A stretch of 64,000 nt of DNA. Origin: Chitinophagales bacterium (GTDB lineage: Bacteria > Bacteroidota > Bacteroidia > Chitinophagales > Saprospiraceae). The notes under the pieces were generated by a model. That model saw only the letters and a program-made list of their open reading frames with translations, ran no database searches and was not told the origin of the DNA. Below, piece after piece: positions 7,281-14,891 of the stretch (positions within the stretch are counted from its first letter, which is position 1; every line of letters starts with the position of its first letter). The translations under genes and the position numbers were made by a program. The stretch is from positions 1 through 64,000 of the forward strand of contig JAFLBO010000002.1 in the NCBI GenBank assembly GCA_017303475.1, given 5' to 3'.

Positions 7281-9803
7281 TCAATATCCTGCCTGACGGA
7301 AGAATCGTTGTTTACTGAATTCCACCATAACGGCATACAGACCGGTAATAGAAAGGAGGAACAGCAACAACCGCACTGGCAAAGGCTCCAATCCAAACAA
7401 AGCGCCGGGGGCAATATATGGCAACAATAGGGTTGTCGTTGCCGTGAACAAACTCATGGCGAGCAACCACCCAGAAGGCCGGCTTTTAAACACCGGACGA
7501 TAGGTGCGAATCAGGAGCAACACCACAATTTCCGTCAGCACTGACTCCACAAACCACCCGGTCTGAAATTGCTTTTCTCCGGCGTGAAAGATCCACAGCA
7601 AACACCCGAAAGTGAGGTAGTCGAACACCGAACTTTGAATACCAAACCAGACCATAAAGCGCCGGATGAGTTTAATGTCCCACTTTTTAGGCGCTTTCAA
7701 TTGCTCTTCATCCACCCGATCCGAAGCAATGGTCAGGGCGGGAATATCCGAAAGCAGATTGATCAACAGGATTTGAACCGGCAGGAGAGGCAACCAGCGT
7801 AAAAACAGGGAAATTCCTGAAAGGCTGAACATGTTTCCAAAGTTGGCGCTGGTTGTAATGAAAATATACTTCAAGGTATTTAGATAGGTTTTTCGCCCGT
7901 CCAAAATACCCTGATGCATTACTTCAAGCTTTTTTTCCAGCAGAACAATATCTGCCGCCGCCTTAGCAACATCCACAGCAGTATCCACAGAAATCCCTAC
8001 GTCGGCGGCCTTTAGGGCAGGGGCATCATTGATTCCATCGCCCAGATAACCCACCACCTTGCCTCCTGATCGCAAGGCTCTGATGAGCCGTTCCTTTTGT
8101 TGGGGATCTATTTCTGCAAACAATTGACAATGAAGGGCTTTACGGGCCAAAGCCTGATCGGAAAGCTGCTGAATCTCCTCCCCTGTCAACATGCCCTCAC
8201 CGGAAATTCCTATTTCCCTGGCCAGATGTTTGGCAGCCAGGCGGTTATCTCCGGTAATGATCTTTAGGGTGACACCCAGATCTTCCAGTTGCTGGATCGA
8301 CCTGGCAACCCCGGGTTTGGGCGGATCCTCTAACAAAAGGAACCCGGAAAAGACCATGTCCGTTTCGTCATCCCGATTGATAATGGGGTCGCCGGTAACA
8401 TTTTTAAAGGCCACTCCAATAATGCGGTAACCGGAGGCACTTTGTTGCTCGAATTGCTGAAGAATGGATGCCCGGATATCGGGATCCATATTTTCTACTT
8501 TACCCTCCTCTGTTTCCGCAAAACTGCACACCTCCAGAATGCCGGAAAGTGCGCCTTTGGTCACCATCAAATCTTCTTCCCCGGTTTTCACCACAATGCT
8601 GAGCCGCTTTCGCTGAAAATCATAAGGGACCTCATCCTTTTTACTGTAGAGATCCAGGGAGGGCATTCCCGGCAATTCTCGGATGGCTTCGTCCATGGGA
8701 TTGCTAAACCCCGATTCAAAGGATGCATTTAGCCAGGCCAATAAACGAACCCTTTCGCTATGCGAACCATGGATACCAATCGTTCCGGCTACCCTCGCCT
8801 CCCCGGTAGTCAGGGTGCCGGTTTTGTCGGAACAAAGAATTTCAACTGCTCCAAGGTTCTGAATGGCTTCCAGCTTTTTTACAATTACCTTGCTCTTCGC
8901 CATGCGGATGGCGCCGGCAGAAAGTGTTGCAACCATAATGGCAGGCAGAAGCTCTGGAGCAAGCCCGACAGCCAGAGCAATGGCAAACAGTATACTCGAA
9001 ATAATCGGCTTGCCCAACAACAGGTTAAAGATCAGGATACCGGCCGACAGCATAAAGGTCAGGCGGAGCAGAAGATACCCAAAACTCCTGATTCCGGTCT
9101 GGAAGGCAGATTCTGTTTCTCCCTGTGCCAACTCCCGACTAATCTGGCCTATTTCAGATTCAAGCCCGGTGCAAACCGCAACCACCCTGGCCGTGCCGCT
9201 CATGATGCTGGTGCCCTCAAACAAGGTATTGGTTCGCTTGTTGACAGGCGTGTCTTCCGCTACCAGGCCAGGCTCCTTTTCTACTGGAAACGATTCTCCT
9301 GTCAATACCGACTCGTTTACGTGCAAATCTTTGGCCTCCAACAGCAGGCAATCTGCGGGCACAATGTCTCCGGCAGCAAATAGTATGATATCTCCCGGCA
9401 CCACTTCATTGCTGACGATCTTTACAGGTTTACCATCGCGAACAACCGTACAATGCACCTGCATTAGATTCCTAAGCTTTTCCACCGCTTTTCCTGCACG
9501 ATACTCCTGCCAGAAACCGATCATTCCTGTCAACAGTAATATTGTCAGCAGAATGAGCGAGTCGCTCCAATTGCCCATCACAGAAGACATCAGGGCAGCA
9601 AAAGCCAGCAGCAATACGAGAGGAGAGCTGAATTGCCGAATAAAGAGCATAATAGCTCGCCACCATTCCGGGCGAATGCGCTCCTTATGCATACGCCTGG
9701 CCAATCGCCGGGCTGCTTGAAGAGAGCCAAGACCATCAATCTCTGATGATCTGAGATCTTGTAAGACCGACTTAGCCGGCAAATGCCAAAAGGATGCTTT
9801 CAT
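7281..9803 (-). CDS. mgtA: Magnesium-translocating-type P-type ATPase (P3B)
   Basis: An 840-residue cation ATPase. Visible: actuator motif TGES at 168-171, membrane motif LAPELLP at 281-287, phosphorylation motif D326KTGTLT, hinge motif GDGINDAP near residue 595, and a C-terminal membrane block (ILLINLLSDIPALTIASDRVDEEQLKAPKKWD) that matches MgtA/MgtB rather than Ca2+ or heavy-metal pumps. It should import Mg2+ across the inner membrane. Unlike enterobacterial mgtA I see no obvious leader or Mg2+ riboswitch upstream. A membrane-protein gene lies 51 bp upstream and a metal-binding lipoprotein gene downstream, both on the same strand. Confidence 0.9.
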   Translation of the reverse strand: MKASFWHLPAKSVLQDLRSSEIDGLGSLQAARRLARRMHKERIRPEWWRAIMLFIRQFSSPLVLLLAFAALMSSVMGNWSDSLILLTILLLTGMIGFWQEYRAGKAVEKLRNLMQVHCTVVRDGKPVKIVSNEVVPGDIILFAAGDIVPADCLLLEAKDLHVNESVLTGESFPVEKEPGLVAEDTPVNKRTNTLFEGTSIMSGTARVVAVCTGLESEIGQISRELAQGETESAFQTGIRSFGYLLLRLTFMLSAGILIFNLLLGKPIISSILFAIALAVGLAPELLPAIMVATLSAGAIRMAKSKVIVKKLEAIQNLGAVEILCSDKTGTLTTGEARVAGTIGIHGSHSERVRLLAWLNASFESGFSNPMDEAIRELPGMPSLDLYSKKDEVPYDFQRKRLSIVVKTGEEDLMVTKGALSGILEVCSFAETEEGKVENMDPDIRASILQQFEQQSASGYRIIGVAFKNVTGDPIINRDDETDMVFSGFLLLEDPPKPGVARSIQQLEDLGVTLKIITGDNRLAAKHLAREIGISGEGMLTGEEIQQLSDQALARKALHCQLFAEIDPQQKERLIRALRSGGKVVGYLGDGINDAPALKAADVGISVDTAVDVAKAAADIVLLEKKLEVMHQGILDGRKTYLNTLKYIFITTSANFGNMFSLSGISLFLRWLPLLPVQILLINLLSDIPALTIASDRVDEEQLKAPKKWDIKLIRRFMVWFGIQSSVFDYLTFGCLLWIFHAGEKQFQTGWFVESVLTEIVVLLLIRTYRPVFKSRPSGWLLAMSLFTATTTLLLPYIAPGALFGLEPLPVRLLLFLLSITGLYAVMVEFSKQRFFRQAGY

Positions 9804-9854
9804 GACAAATACCCGGATATTAGCTCTAAGGTAAGGATCCTGGCGCTATCATTC

Positions 9855-10319
9855 TTATGTCCGATAATAATTTCTAACAGCAGAAAAACTACCAAAAACC
9901 ACTATCAACGCTCCCCACCCGAACATTAGGGGTTGAAGAAAAAAATACGGCATCATTGTCACCTGTACCAAAATCCAGACCATCAGGGCTACTCCGCATA
10001 CCAGTGAAAGCGTCAATGACCAATGCCACTGTCGGAACGGGTTAAGCCGTTCAACCAATGGCCATGGATACCTTTTCCATAGTCCGAACCATGCTATCAG
10101 TGGTAGTATTCCCATAAAAAAGGTGAGTAAAAAACCCGGAATCAGGTAAGTGTTAAAAGGTGAGTTATTCAGTGCATCGGCAGGAAAACCTACACCTTTT
10201 CCACTTGGATCTATAATCATGCTCCCGCCGGGCGGCAAGGCGGCAATCCCTAATCCAAAGAGTAATGAATTGAGTATCCACAGACTAGGTGGATGTACTT
10301 TTTCAGTCGTCTTTTCCAT
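9855..10319 (-). CDS. Four-helix membrane protein, unknown function
   Basis: A 154-residue integral membrane protein with four hydrophobic segments (roughly residues 13-33, 57-80, 97-120 and 125-147) and no motif I recognise. I start it at the ATG at 10319 (EKTTEKVHPPS); the frame extends seven codons further only to a TTG. It precedes the mgtA-like gene by 51 bp on the same strand and may be cotranscribed with it. Confidence 0.65.
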   Translation of the reverse strand: MEKTTEKVHPPSLWILNSLLFGLGIAALPPGGSMIIDPSGKGVGFPADALNNSPFNTYLIPGFLLTFFMGILPLIAWFGLWKRYPWPLVERLNPFRQWHWSLTLSLVCGVALMVWILVQVTMMPYFFLQPLMFGWGALIVVFGSFSAVRNYYRT

Positions 10320-10525
10320 AAGACAAAGAAATTTCTGCAAAAGTGGCCATACCGGCTAAAGGTTAGCAATGACCAGGCTCATGGTAGATGCTGATGAAGG
10401 GAATTTGCCCTTGGCTCCTCTTTTCTGCATTAGCCCAAGACCATACTTTGGATTGACCTGCATCATATTGATTATTATTTAATATACTGAGGTTTGTACC
10501 ATCAACAAATAAAATCAATAACATC

Positions 10526-11161
10526 ATGAAACTATCCAATGCTATTCTGATTTTCCTGCTGTCCATCGTAGTCAGCACCGCTCAAGCCCAATTTACAGAC
10601 AGGGGTCGATTCATGTTGGGATCTGCCGTTGGTTTTGGCACCAACTCTTCCAAAACTTCATTCGACAATTCGTCTACTGAAGATTCCGAGCCTAAAAATA
10701 CCCAGTGGAACGTGTCGCCATATATTGGCTATTTCCTGTTCGACAATTTTACACTGGGGATTGGCTTGGACTATACTTCAAGTAGTGAAACACGGGCCGG
10801 CGAAGAAAAAACCAAAGACAGCGACTTGCTTTTTGGACCGTTTACCCGGTATTACATTCCTTTTGGCGACAAGGCACTGTTCCTTCAAGGTAATTTTGGC
10901 TTCGGAAACTCTTCAGACAACCTTACTGTGAATGGCGCCAACCAGAATATTAATACCAACATTCTTGCGTTTGGTATTGGCCCGGGTTTCACCATATTTT
11001 CCAATGATGGAATTGGACTTGAAGCTCTGGTAAAATACAATTACGCTAAGAGCCAGTTTGATTTGGACATTGCAGGAGTTAAAACTACCACAACAACCAG
11101 GACCAATCAAATTGCACTTTCTCTGGGAATCCAGATATATTTTGCAGGTTTAAAGCGTTAA
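10526..11161 (+). CDS. Outer-membrane beta-barrel protein (OmpX/OprF-N-type)
   Basis: A 211-residue protein with a signal peptide ending AQAQ, followed by alternating strands: GRFMLGSAVGFG, NVSPYIGYFLFDNFTLGIGLDYTSS, LLFGPFTRYYIPF, ALFLQGNFGFG, GIGPGFTIF, GLEALVKYNY and a last strand IALSLGIQIYF. This is the pattern of Bacteroidota outer-membrane beta-barrel proteins (PF13505-like). Function unknown. A foldback and a rho-independent terminator follow it. Confidence 0.82.
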   Translation: MKLSNAILIFLLSIVVSTAQAQFTDRGRFMLGSAVGFGTNSSKTSFDNSSTEDSEPKNTQWNVSPYIGYFLFDNFTLGIGLDYTSSSETRAGEEKTKDSDLLFGPFTRYYIPFGDKALFLQGNFGFGNSSDNLTVNGANQNINTNILAFGIGPGFTIFSNDGIGLEALVKYNYAKSQFDLDIAGVKTTTTTRTNQIALSLGIQIYFAGLKR

Positions 11162-11169
11162 TTGACACA

Positions 11170-11343
11170 GGATTAGAGCATGTTGGGGATTTTCTTGCCG
11201 GGCCAAAAACAGTCCTTTTTCCGCCATTTTTCACCTTTTTTCAGTCACGTAACTCAGGCTATGCTTCTTCAAAAACGCAAAAACTGACGAAAAAAGCTCA
11301 AGTTTTTGACTCCGACAGAAAATCCCCAACATGCTCTTAATCC
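11170..11343. repeat. 174-bp imperfect foldback (MITE-like)
   Basis: The ends form a near-perfect inverted repeat of about 25 bases: GGATTAGAGCATGTTGGGG at 11170-11188 pairs with the complement ending at 11343, with one extra T in the right arm. Inside, the arms continue to match weakly (shared CAAAAAC, CTTTTT and TTTTT blocks) towards an axis near 11256. No coding potential. It may be a miniature transposable element or a structured 3' end. No clear target duplication is visible because the flanking bases themselves pair. Confidence 0.6.
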
Positions 11344-11360
11344 TCCATACTTTACATGTA

Positions 11361-11397
11361 ACGGCTGCAACGTCTTCAGATGTTGCAGCCGTTTTTT
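11361..11397 (+). terminator. Rho-independent terminator
   Basis: A perfect 11-bp stem, ACGGCTGCAAC at 11361-11371 with GTTGCAGCCGT at 11382-11392, a 10-base loop and a T6 run. It is about 200 bp downstream of the outer-membrane barrel gene and overlaps the end of the convergent permease gene. Confidence 0.85.
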
Positions 11398-12409
11398 ATG
11401 CTTTAAAATGAAATTCCTTATGGTATATATGCAACAGCATCAGCAATAACGATATCAGAATTGGGCCAAATACAAACCCGATAAACCCAAACAATTGCAA
11501 GCCGGCCACCACCCCAAAAAGAGTAATCAATGGATGCGTCTGGTTGATGGTTTTTAAAAACCACATTCGGGCAATGTTGTCTACTGAGCCTACCACTATA
11601 ATCCCATACAAAACTACTACCAAGGCTTTGCCTTCGTCTCCATTGGCCAATAGCAGGAGCCCAAGAGGAACATAGGCCAATGAAACACCTACCACCGGCA
11701 TCATCCCGGAAACAAAAGTAACAGCAAACCACAGCCAGGGATCAGGCACATCTGCCAGCCAGTAAATGAGAAATCCTGCCAGACCTTGAACCACTCCCAT
11801 TAAGGGAATACCCAGCGCATTAGCCCAAACCATATCGTTGAGATGTTTGCGCACATACAACACGTTTTCATGGCGCAATGGCAACCATTCAAAAAACGAC
11901 TGCTCCATCTTTTTGCCCTCCGTGAGCATAAACCACAGTATGAAATACATCACTACAAACAGTCCCAATCCACTCACCGTAGCGCTCAAAATATGTTGAA
12001 CGCGGTGAACAGACCAATCACTCAGGTTTTTCAGGTTTTCCGGAGTAAGTAGGGATATCTGGTACTGTGTTTCAATTTTTCGCACTACCTGTTCAATACT
12101 TGCCAGCAGGGTATCAGAATTTTGGAAAAGGGAAACAATCCGGGAACTCAGCAGTGAGAATACCCAGTTAAAGGGTAATAATATCACTACAAAAGAAAGA
12201 AGCATCAATATTCCGGCAGCCAGTTTTTTACCCCAATGCCACCTTTCTGTGAGAAAAAACAAGGGGGAGCGCAGCAACACATAAAGCGTGTAGGCGCCTA
12301 GCAACGCAGGCACGAAGTAATACAGGTTCCAGAATAGAACCCCGAAAATGCCGGCAATAAGCAGTATCAAAAAGGTTTGCCGGATGGGTGTTGCAGGAAT
12401 CTGACTCAT
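11396..12409 (-). CDS. AI-2E family transporter (YdiK/PerM-like permease)
   Basis: A 337-residue membrane protein of the AI-2E/PerM family (PF01594): two N-terminal helix pairs, a long amphipathic periplasmic stretch (about residues 85-150), and C-terminal helices with the family signature GVVQGLAGFLIYWLADVPDP...GMMPVVG. I start it at the ATG at 12409 (SQIPATPIRQ); the frame is open for 48 more codons but these would overlap the upstream acyl-CoA hydrolase gene and look non-coding. Members transport diverse small molecules or ions; substrate unassigned. Confidence 0.85.
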   Translation of the reverse strand: MSQIPATPIRQTFLILLIAGIFGVLFWNLYYFVPALLGAYTLYVLLRSPLFFLTERWHWGKKLAAGILMLLSFVVILLPFNWVFSLLSSRIVSLFQNSDTLLASIEQVVRKIETQYQISLLTPENLKNLSDWSVHRVQHILSATVSGLGLFVVMYFILWFMLTEGKKMEQSFFEWLPLRHENVLYVRKHLNDMVWANALGIPLMGVVQGLAGFLIYWLADVPDPWLWFAVTFVSGMMPVVGVSLAYVPLGLLLLANGDEGKALVVVLYGIIVVGSVDNIARMWFLKTINQTHPLITLFGVVAGLQLFGFIGFVFGPILISLLLMLLHIYHKEFHFKA

Positions 12410-12476
12410 ATGGCACAAGATAACGGTATTAGACTTCCTGCGAAAGTAGTTTGGGGGCAGGAAGTCTGATGAACCG

Positions 12477-13757
12477 TTACAAACTAAATTCCTTGAACCG
12501 CTCTGCTGCCGCCCGGTCAAGCGCCTCTCTGTCGTCGGGGTGGGCAATTTCAATCAGGGCTTTGGCGCGTTCTCTTAGGTTTTTGCCAAACAAATAGGCC
12601 GCTCCATATTCCGTCACCACATAGTGTACGTGTGCACGGGTGGTAACTACACCTGCGCCTGGTTTCAACAAAGGAACAATCCGGGGAACACCTTTGGCAG
12701 TTCTGGAGGTGAGTGCAATGATGGGTTTACCTCCTTCTGACAAAGCCGCTCCGCGCATAAAGTCCATCTGACCACCCACGCCGGAAAAGTGGTAAGTGCC
12801 TATAGAATCAGCACAAACCTGTCCGGTGATATCAATTTCAATAGCGCTGTTGATGGCTACTACACGTTTATTGCGCCGGATCACGGAAGTCTCGTTCACA
12901 TAATCAACATCCAGAAAGGCCACCGCAGGATTGTCGTCTACGAAATCGTACAGTTTTCGCGATCCCAGCGCAAAGGCCGTAACCGTTTTACCCGGATGGA
13001 TTTTTTTGTATTTATTGGTTACAACGCCCTTTTGCATCAATGCTACCAGCCCGTCTGAAAACATTTCAGTATGTACACCGAGGTCTTTATGCTGATCCAG
13101 ACTGCGCAGCACGGCATCAGGAATAGAACCAATACCCATTTGCAGGGTACTGCGATCTTCAATCAATGCTGCCACCTGTTGGCCAATTAGTATCTCGGCT
13201 TCGCCAACTGATTCGCCAAAATGGGCCTCATGTAATTCAACCTCCTGCCGCACCAGCGCGTTTATTTTGCTTACATGGATCATACCATCACCATGTGTAC
13301 GTGGCACTCTGGGATTCACCTGAGCAATCACGTATTTAGCAGCGTTTACTGCTGAACGGGCTACATCCACAGAAACGCCCAGGGTACAATAACCATGCTT
13401 GTCTGGTTCTGAAACCATGATCAAGGCCACATCCAAAGGCATGATATTGCGTTTGAATAACTCGGGAATTTCACTCAAAAAAACAGGTACATAATCTGCA
13501 CGACCGGCATTTACCGCCTCACGAATGCTGGTCGATACAAACAGTGAGTTGAATCTGAAATTTTGATGAAACTCAGGCTTATCCACGTGCGCATCGCCAT
13601 ACAAACTGATCGATACCAACTCTACATCGCGTAATCTGGACGCCTGTTCAGAAAGTTTTTGCAAAAGGTAAGTCGGACTACATGCACTACCATGCACAAA
13701 CACCCGCTGTCCAGATTGAATAATTTTAAGTGCCTCCTCGGCCGAAACATAATTCAT
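12477..13757 (-). CDS. Acetyl-CoA hydrolase/transferase family protein
   Basis: A 426-residue member of the class I CoA-transferase family that includes acetyl-CoA hydrolase and 4-hydroxybutyrate CoA-transferase. N-terminal domain (about 1-180) with VFVHGSACSPTYL; C-terminal AcetylCoA_hyd_C domain (about 270-420). The catalytic glutamate is probably that in GVHTEMFSDGLV, and the CoA-binding glycine loop is GVGGQMDF. It likely moves CoA between acetate or another short acid and acyl-CoA in the cytoplasm. No pathway partners adjoin it. The 760 bp upstream are the repeat locus 13846-14523, so its promoter lies in or next to the left tandem array. Confidence 0.88.
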   Translation of the reverse strand: MNYVSAEEALKIIQSGQRVFVHGSACSPTYLLQKLSEQASRLRDVELVSISLYGDAHVDKPEFHQNFRFNSLFVSTSIREAVNAGRADYVPVFLSEIPELFKRNIMPLDVALIMVSEPDKHGYCTLGVSVDVARSAVNAAKYVIAQVNPRVPRTHGDGMIHVSKINALVRQEVELHEAHFGESVGEAEILIGQQVAALIEDRSTLQMGIGSIPDAVLRSLDQHKDLGVHTEMFSDGLVALMQKGVVTNKYKKIHPGKTVTAFALGSRKLYDFVDDNPAVAFLDVDYVNETSVIRRNKRVVAINSAIEIDITGQVCADSIGTYHFSGVGGQMDFMRGAALSEGGKPIIALTSRTAKGVPRIVPLLKPGAGVVTTRAHVHYVVTEYGAAYLFGKNLRERAKALIEIAHPDDREALDRAAAERFKEFSL

Positions 13758-13845
13758 GACAATTCCTCAATGGTAAATGATACCGCAAAGCTATGATGAT
13801 CCAGGAACTGAAACATCCGGATTACATCATGGGTGGGGGTAATTA

Positions 13846-13956
13846 ATGTCATTTGGAAGGACATTTGGGAGTCAATTATAGGTCATTGGGGAGTCATTTA
13901 TAGGTCATTGGGGAGTCATTTATAGGTCATTTATTAGGTCATTTGAGAGGCATTTT
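13846..13956 (+). repeat. Left GTCATTT tandem array of palindromic locus A
   Basis: Tandem, slightly degenerate units of about 22 bp, each made of two 11-bp halves containing GTCATTT or GTCATTG (for example GGGGAGTCATTTATAGGTCA). About ten GTCATTN cores occur in 110 bp. Inverted copies of the same unit lie at 14431-14523, so the arrays can pair across about 470 bp. The region 13758-14520 holds no gene I can support. Confidence 0.85.
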
Positions 13957-13983
13957 GATCAAATATAGTTTTAAAGGAATAGG

Positions 13984-14378
13984 CCACATTACTGGACATT
14001 TTGGTTTCAGACCTATAAGGTTTTTGGAAACCTACGGTATGTACACAAGTTATATATGGATGTTAAGGCAATCTGGAAACACATCTAACATCTTGTAACC
14101 ACTCGTTTCAACGAGTGGCCAGGAATACCCCACTATTCACATCTAGCATCTTTGCAGAGCATCAGCATCCATAACCTATTGAAGATGTGATGTTTTGTAA
14201 AGATGCTAGATGTAATGGGGGGGGCGACTTTTGCCCGCCGTTAAAACAGCGGGTTACAAGATGCCAGATGTTATTAGTGGGGATAATCTCAGAAATTGAT
14301 TCTCTATTTAACTTGTGTACATACCCTAGGTTTCCAAAAACCTTATAGGTCTGAAACCAAAATGTCCAGTAGTGTGGG
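13984..14378. repeat. 395-bp inverted-duplication element, REP/BIME- or MITE-like
   Basis: Arms 13984-14050 and 14311-14378 are inverted repeats of about 67 bases with only a few mismatches (core TTGGTTTCAGACCTATAAGG). Inside, ACATCTAGCATCTTTGCA at 14139-14156 pairs with 14196-14213. Each arm also has its own local hairpin at the mirrored position: CCACTCGTT/AACGAGTGG at 14099-14118 and CCCGCCGTT/AACAGCGGG at 14234-14253, both preceded, reading inwards along the arm, by CATCTTGTAA. All pairs share an axis near 14178. There is no credible open reading frame. Confidence 0.8.
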
Positions 14379-14393
14379 AATAGGCATAAATCA

Positions 14394-14440
14394 TTGAGGT
14401 CATTTTTGATTGTAGAGCTATCAATCAAAAATGACCTCAA
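14394..14440. repeat. Perfect 19-bp hairpin inside locus A
   Basis: TTGAGGTCATTTTTGATTG at 14394-14412 pairs perfectly with 14422-14440 across a 9-base loop. It forms the junction between the central element and the right tandem array, and contains the GTCATTT core in both polarities. No T run follows on either strand. Confidence 0.85.
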
Positions 14441-14523
14441 ATGACCATCCCAATGACCTCAAATGACCATCCCAATGACTTAAAATGACCTCAAATGACT
14501 CTAAATAACCCCAAACAACGTCA
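14431..14523 (-). repeat. Right (inverted) AAATGAC tandem array of locus A
   Basis: Units AATGACCTCAAATGACCATC plus two bases (22 bp), two clear copies and degenerate continuations down to the stop of the next minus-strand gene. They are the reverse complement of the left array unit with about 80 percent identity. The last copies touch the 3' end of the gene at 14521. Confidence 0.85.
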
Positions 14524-14802
14524 AATACCAAAAATATCAGCCATGCCTTTTAAAGCGGCCAGAGCGCCGGCACTGGTGAGCACATACATAGGGACTTCAA
14601 AATCGGCGCCGGACTGAAACAGCAAAAAATTCAAACCAAAACTGAAAATCAGCATACCAGCCCCACCAAGCATCCATTTGATGCCACGCTGAAAACGGCG
14701 GGCGTGTTGCGCTTTAGCTACAGCATCAACTTCTGAAACTTGTTGATCCATAACCGTTTGGGAAGAAGCAAAGTCCTGATCAGTATTGAACATGGGTTCC
14801 AT
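14521..14802 (-). CDS. Small two-helix membrane protein
   Basis: A 93-residue protein from the ATG at 14802. An acidic soluble N terminus (about 40 residues) is followed by two hydrophobic helices (GIKWMLGGAGMLIFSFGLNFLLF and VLTSAGALAALKGMADIFGI). No family recognised. It is 89 bp after the histidine kinase gene on the same strand and may be the last gene of that operon. The repeat locus A begins at its stop codon. Confidence 0.6.
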   Translation of the reverse strand: MEPMFNTDQDFASSQTVMDQQVSEVDAVAKAQHARRFQRGIKWMLGGAGMLIFSFGLNFLLFQSGADFEVPMYVLTSAGALAALKGMADIFGI

Positions 14803-14891
14803 TTTCGTAACTTTATTTGTGAAGCATAGCATTTACCATGCAACAATAAGGACTTTAACAGCTTTCCAAAAATATATTTTGCTTTTTAATT

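Noticed and set aside
10363-10578. 71-codon minus-strand frame
   Set aside because: It covers the promoter and signal-peptide region of the outer-membrane barrel gene on the other strand and has no domain features.
12410-12553. 48-residue extension of the AI-2E permease
   Set aside because: Overlaps the end of the upstream gene and shows no membrane or signal character; ATG 12409 fits the family.
14162-14440. 92-codon minus-strand frame across the palindrome
   Set aside because: Lies entirely in the inverted-duplication element and its composition follows the repeats.
13846-14523. CRISPR array or integron attC cluster
   Set aside because: Repeat spacing is 11/22 bp without unique spacers; the AAC/GTT hairpins lack the attC R-box layout, and no integrase or cassettes are present.
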